Position numbers and translations under genes: made by a program | Assembly (NCBI RefSeq): GCF_016907475.1 | Contig: NZ_JAFBCA010000001.1 | Span: 2,294,001 to 2,358,000, forward strand | Direction of reading: 5' to 3' | Length of the DNA stretch: 64,000 bases | From: Nocardioides cavernae | GTDB taxonomy: Bacteria; Actinomycetota; Actinomycetes; Propionibacteriales; Nocardioidaceae | Shown: in pieces, positions 61,697-64,000 of the stretch | Layout of the letters: each line of letters begins with the position of its first letter | Numbering within the stretch: position 1 is the first letter of the stretch | The notes under the pieces: generated by a model | Told to the model about the DNA's origin: nothing | Databases searched by the model: none | What the model saw: the letters and a program-made list of their open reading frames with translations, nothing else

Positions 61697-63826
61697 TCAG
61701 ACAGTAGCGACGTCCGTGTCGCGCTTGCCGATGCTCTTGAGCGCGATGACGGCGAAGGCGCCGACGACCGTGCCGGCGGCGAGCGCGATCAGGAAGCCGA
61801 GGACGTTCTGCACGGCGAAGAGGACGAAGATGCCTCCGTGCGGGGCGCGGACGGCGACGTCCATCGCCATCGAGAGGCCGCCCGTGACGGCGCTGCCGAG
61901 CATGATCCCGGGGATGACGCGCAGCGGGTCGGCGGCGGCGAACGGGATGGCTCCCTCGGTGATGAAGGAGGCGCCGAGTGCCCAGCCCGCCTTGCCGTTC
62001 TCCCGCTCCGGGATGGAGAACAGGCCGGGGCGGATGACCGTGGCCAGGGCCAGCGCGAGGGGCGGGACCATGCCGGCGAGCATGACCGCGGCCATGATCT
62101 TCAGCTCGGGCGCGTCGCTGGCCAGGGCTGCCCCTCCGACGCCGGCGGCGGCGAAGCTGTAGGCGACCTTGTTGAGCGGACCGCCCATGTCGAAGGCCAT
62201 CATCAGGCCGAGGATGACGCCGAGCAGGACGGCGCTCTCACCGGTCATCGAGTTCAGGCCCTCGGTCAGCTGCTCCATCAGCCAGGCGATCGGCTTGCCG
62301 AGCACCACGATCATGATCAGTCCGGCGATGAGGGTGGTCAGGAGCGGGATGATCAGCACGGGCATCAGGCCGCGGGCCCAGGTGGGCGCCTTCCAGCTGG
62401 CGATCCAGTGCGCGATCACGCCGGCGAGCACACCACCCACGATGGCGCCGAGGAAGCCGCTCTGCGGGGCGCCGAAGGCCGAGATGTCGGTGACCAGGCC
62501 GCCCATCACGAAGCCCGGGGCGATGCCGGGGCGGTCGGCGATGGCGTACGCGATGTAGCCGGCGAGCGCCGGGACGAAGAAGGCGAAGGCGATCTTGCCC
62601 AGCATGAACAGCGCGGCCCCGAGGTAGGCCATGACGCTCGAGTCGAAGAGCACGTGGTCGAGGCCGGGGTCGGAGTACGCCGAGATGTCCGGCGGGTTGA
62701 ACAGCGTCGAGTCGGCCAGCACGGCACCGGCGTGGTTGGCGATCTCGTAGCCGCCCAGCAGGAAGCTGATCGCGATCAGGAGGCCACCCGCCGCGACGAA
62801 CGGGATCATGTAGGAGACGCCGGTCATCAGGACCCGGCGGACGCGAGCGCCCCAGGACTCCTCGCCGCCGGTGTCGCCTCCGGCAGCCGCGGCGTCGCCC
62901 TCGACCCTCGGTGAATTGGTGGGGTCGGCGGCGTAGCGCAGCGCCTCGCTGATCATGGCGTCGGCGTCGTCGATCGGCCGCTTCACGCTCGAGCTGACCA
63001 TGGGCTTCCCGGCGAACCGGCCACGGTCGCGCACGCCGACGTCGACGGCGAAGATGACCGCGCCGGCGCGGGCGATGGTGTCGTGGGCGAGCGGGGTCGA
63101 CCCGGCGGAGCCCTGCGTCTCGACCTGGATGTCGACCCCGGCGCGCTCGGCGGCGGCCTCGAGGGCCTCGGCGGCCATGTAGGTGTGGGCGATGCCGGTC
63201 GGGCAGGCGGTGACCGCGACGAGGGAGGTCGTTCCCGCGGGAGCAGCGACGGCTGTCGCCGCAGGAGCCGCGGCTCCGGCGGCCTGCCCGGGGGCGGTCT
63301 CCCCGCCACCGGGGACGGCTGCGCCGGAGGCCGCACCCGACGCCGGGGCGGCGGCGTGCTTCGGGGCCGGGGCGGGCTCGCCGAGCTCGTGGGCGACGAG
63401 GTCCACGACCTCCTCGTCGCTCTCCGCGGCCCGGAGCGCGTCGGTGAAGGCGGGCTTGACCAGGGCGCGGGCCAGCTTGGTGAGGATGGTGAGGTGGTCG
63501 GCGTCGCCGCCGGCCGGCGCGGCGATGAGGAACGCCAGGTCGGCCGGACCGTCCTTCGCGCCGAAGTCGACGGGCGGATCCAGCCGCGCGAAGGCGAGCG
63601 TCGGCACCTCGACCCCGGCCGTGCGGCAGTGCGGGATCGCGATGCCACCCGGGAGGCCGGTGGCGGAGGTGGACTCGCGCGCGAACGCGTCCTCGATGAG
63701 CTGGTCCTTGCCGGTGGCTCGGCCGGCGTCGTCGACGACGCCGGCGAGGGCGCGGATGACGTCGTGCTTGTCCGAGCCCCAGTCGGCGCCCAGGCGGACG
63801 AGGTCGGTGGTGATCAGTGAGGTCAT
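61697..63826 (-). CDS. fruA: PTS fructose transporter subunit IIABC
   Basis: 709 aa, imports fructose as fructose-1-phosphate. EIIA domain 1-148 with phospho-His66 (GGIAIPHCRTAG), Ala/Pro linker 150-198, EIIB domain about 200-300 with phospho-Cys208 (VAVTACPTGIAHTYMAAEAL), then EIIC with about ten membrane segments (VLMTGVSYMIPFVAAGGLLIAISFLLGGYE, GPLNKVAYSFAAAGVGGA). GGGAGG precedes the ATG, which overlaps the fruK stop (ATGA). Confidence 0.95.
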   Translation of the reverse strand: MTSLITTDLVRLGADWGSDKHDVIRALAGVVDDAGRATGKDQLIEDAFARESTSATGLPGGIAIPHCRTAGVEVPTLAFARLDPPVDFGAKDGPADLAFLIAAPAGGDADHLTILTKLARALVKPAFTDALRAAESDEEVVDLVAHELGEPAPAPKHAAAPASGAASGAAVPGGGETAPGQAAGAAAPAATAVAAPAGTTSLVAVTACPTGIAHTYMAAEALEAAAERAGVDIQVETQGSAGSTPLAHDTIARAGAVIFAVDVGVRDRGRFAGKPMVSSSVKRPIDDADAMISEALRYAADPTNSPRVEGDAAAAGGDTGGEESWGARVRRVLMTGVSYMIPFVAAGGLLIAISFLLGGYEIANHAGAVLADSTLFNPPDISAYSDPGLDHVLFDSSVMAYLGAALFMLGKIAFAFFVPALAGYIAYAIADRPGIAPGFVMGGLVTDISAFGAPQSGFLGAIVGGVLAGVIAHWIASWKAPTWARGLMPVLIIPLLTTLIAGLIMIVVLGKPIAWLMEQLTEGLNSMTGESAVLLGVILGLMMAFDMGGPLNKVAYSFAAAGVGGAALASDAPELKIMAAVMLAGMVPPLALALATVIRPGLFSIPERENGKAGWALGASFITEGAIPFAAADPLRVIPGIMLGSAVTGGLSMAMDVAVRAPHGGIFVLFAVQNVLGFLIALAAGTVVGAFAVIALKSIGKRDTDVATV

Positions 63827-64000
63827 GCTGTGCCTCCCGTTGAGGGGGTGAGGGCGGTGACGCCGACGAGCTCCGTGCGGAGCTGCGACGGTTGGGGGAT
63901 GGTGGTTCCGGGGAGCCCTGCGGCGGCGCTGCCGTAGGCGACGGCCAGTGCCAGGCGCTCCGGGGCGGGCAGCCCCCGGATGTCGCCGAGCAGGTAGCCG
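63823..64000 (-). CDS. fruK: 1-phosphofructokinase, C-terminal 58 residues only
   Basis: The frame enters from the right edge as GYLLGDIRGLPAPERLALAV, continues AYGSAAAGLPGTTIPQPSQL, and ends ...STGGTA. AVAYGSAAAGLPGTTIP is typical of the C-terminal helix of PfkB-family 1-phosphofructokinases. Its stop overlaps the fruA start, so the operon order is fruK-fruA-ptsH. The start and active site lie outside the window. Confidence 0.8.
   Translation of the reverse strand, partial: GYLLGDIRGLPAPERLALAVAYGSAAAGLPGTTIPQPSQLRTELVGVTALTPSTGGTA

Overview
The window is 64 kb of very GC-rich DNA with short intergenic gaps, many GTG starts and start/stop overlaps (ATGA, GTGA). Gene content and order are those of an actinobacterial chromosome. 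The runs rpsP-khpA-rimM-trmD-rplS-lepB-rnhB, rpsB-tsf-pyrH-frr-cdsA-rlmN, dxr-rseP-ispG and rimP-nusA-ylxR-infB-rbfA-truB-ribF are classic actinobacterial synteny. The style of the proteins suggests Nocardioides or a close relative (Propionibacteriales); that genus call is an inference. No tRNA, rRNA, CRISPR array, prophage or insertion sequence was seen.

Layout. 1-7217 (minus): most of a giant secreted multidomain protein (N,N-dimethylformamidase-beta-like domain, three DUF4082-like domains, Ig-like domains, a deacetylase-like domain, Fn3), cut by the left edge. 7402-9977: amidohydrolase, secreted helical protein, GNAT enzyme. 10169-19716: translation and RNA-processing genes, signal peptidase, RNase HII, YraN, YifB, DprA and a XerC-type recombinase; TrmD carries a C-terminal GNAT domain. 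19908-27835: M23-like protein, rpsB-tsf-pyrH-frr-cdsA, a short-chain reductase, a small membrane protein, rlmN. 27929-35954: glycosyltransferase, LOG protein, RIO kinase preceded by a short upstream ORF, M1 peptidase, a truncated acyl-CoA-synthetase-like protein, a CDC48-like AAA protein and a TPR membrane protein. 35972-40650: dxr, rseP, ispG and a DUF4081/GNAT protein (isoprenoid synthesis and membrane proteolysis).

40722-45773 is an accessory-looking island between the ispG block and proS. It holds an ECF-type sigma factor, a translationally coupled 152-aa partner, a cytoplasmic subtilisin-like protease and a TPR-CHAT (caspase-like) protease. This is the most interesting part of the window: a plausible protease-controlled transcription module that recalls the TPR-CHAT/sigma logic of type III-E CRISPR but has no CRISPR components. 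After it come a secreted beta-propeller-like protein, proS, a hypothetical gene, a HAD hydrolase, a ferritin-like/lipoprotein pair, the rimP-nusA-infB-rbfA-truB block, a secreted cupredoxin-like protein, ribF and a membrane protein. The right end carries a fructose PTS operon (fruK-fruA-ptsH, minus strand), cut by the edge.

Two regulatory themes recur. At least sixteen genes have a TANNNT -10 hexamer exactly 6 or 7 bases before the start codon, which predicts leaderless mRNAs. Many intergenic gaps hold paired, roughly 45-55 bp palindromic units with inverted ends (19.75, 45.8, 56.7 and 61.3 kb, plus a shared palindrome at 11.05 and 30.25 kb), resembling REP-type repeats.
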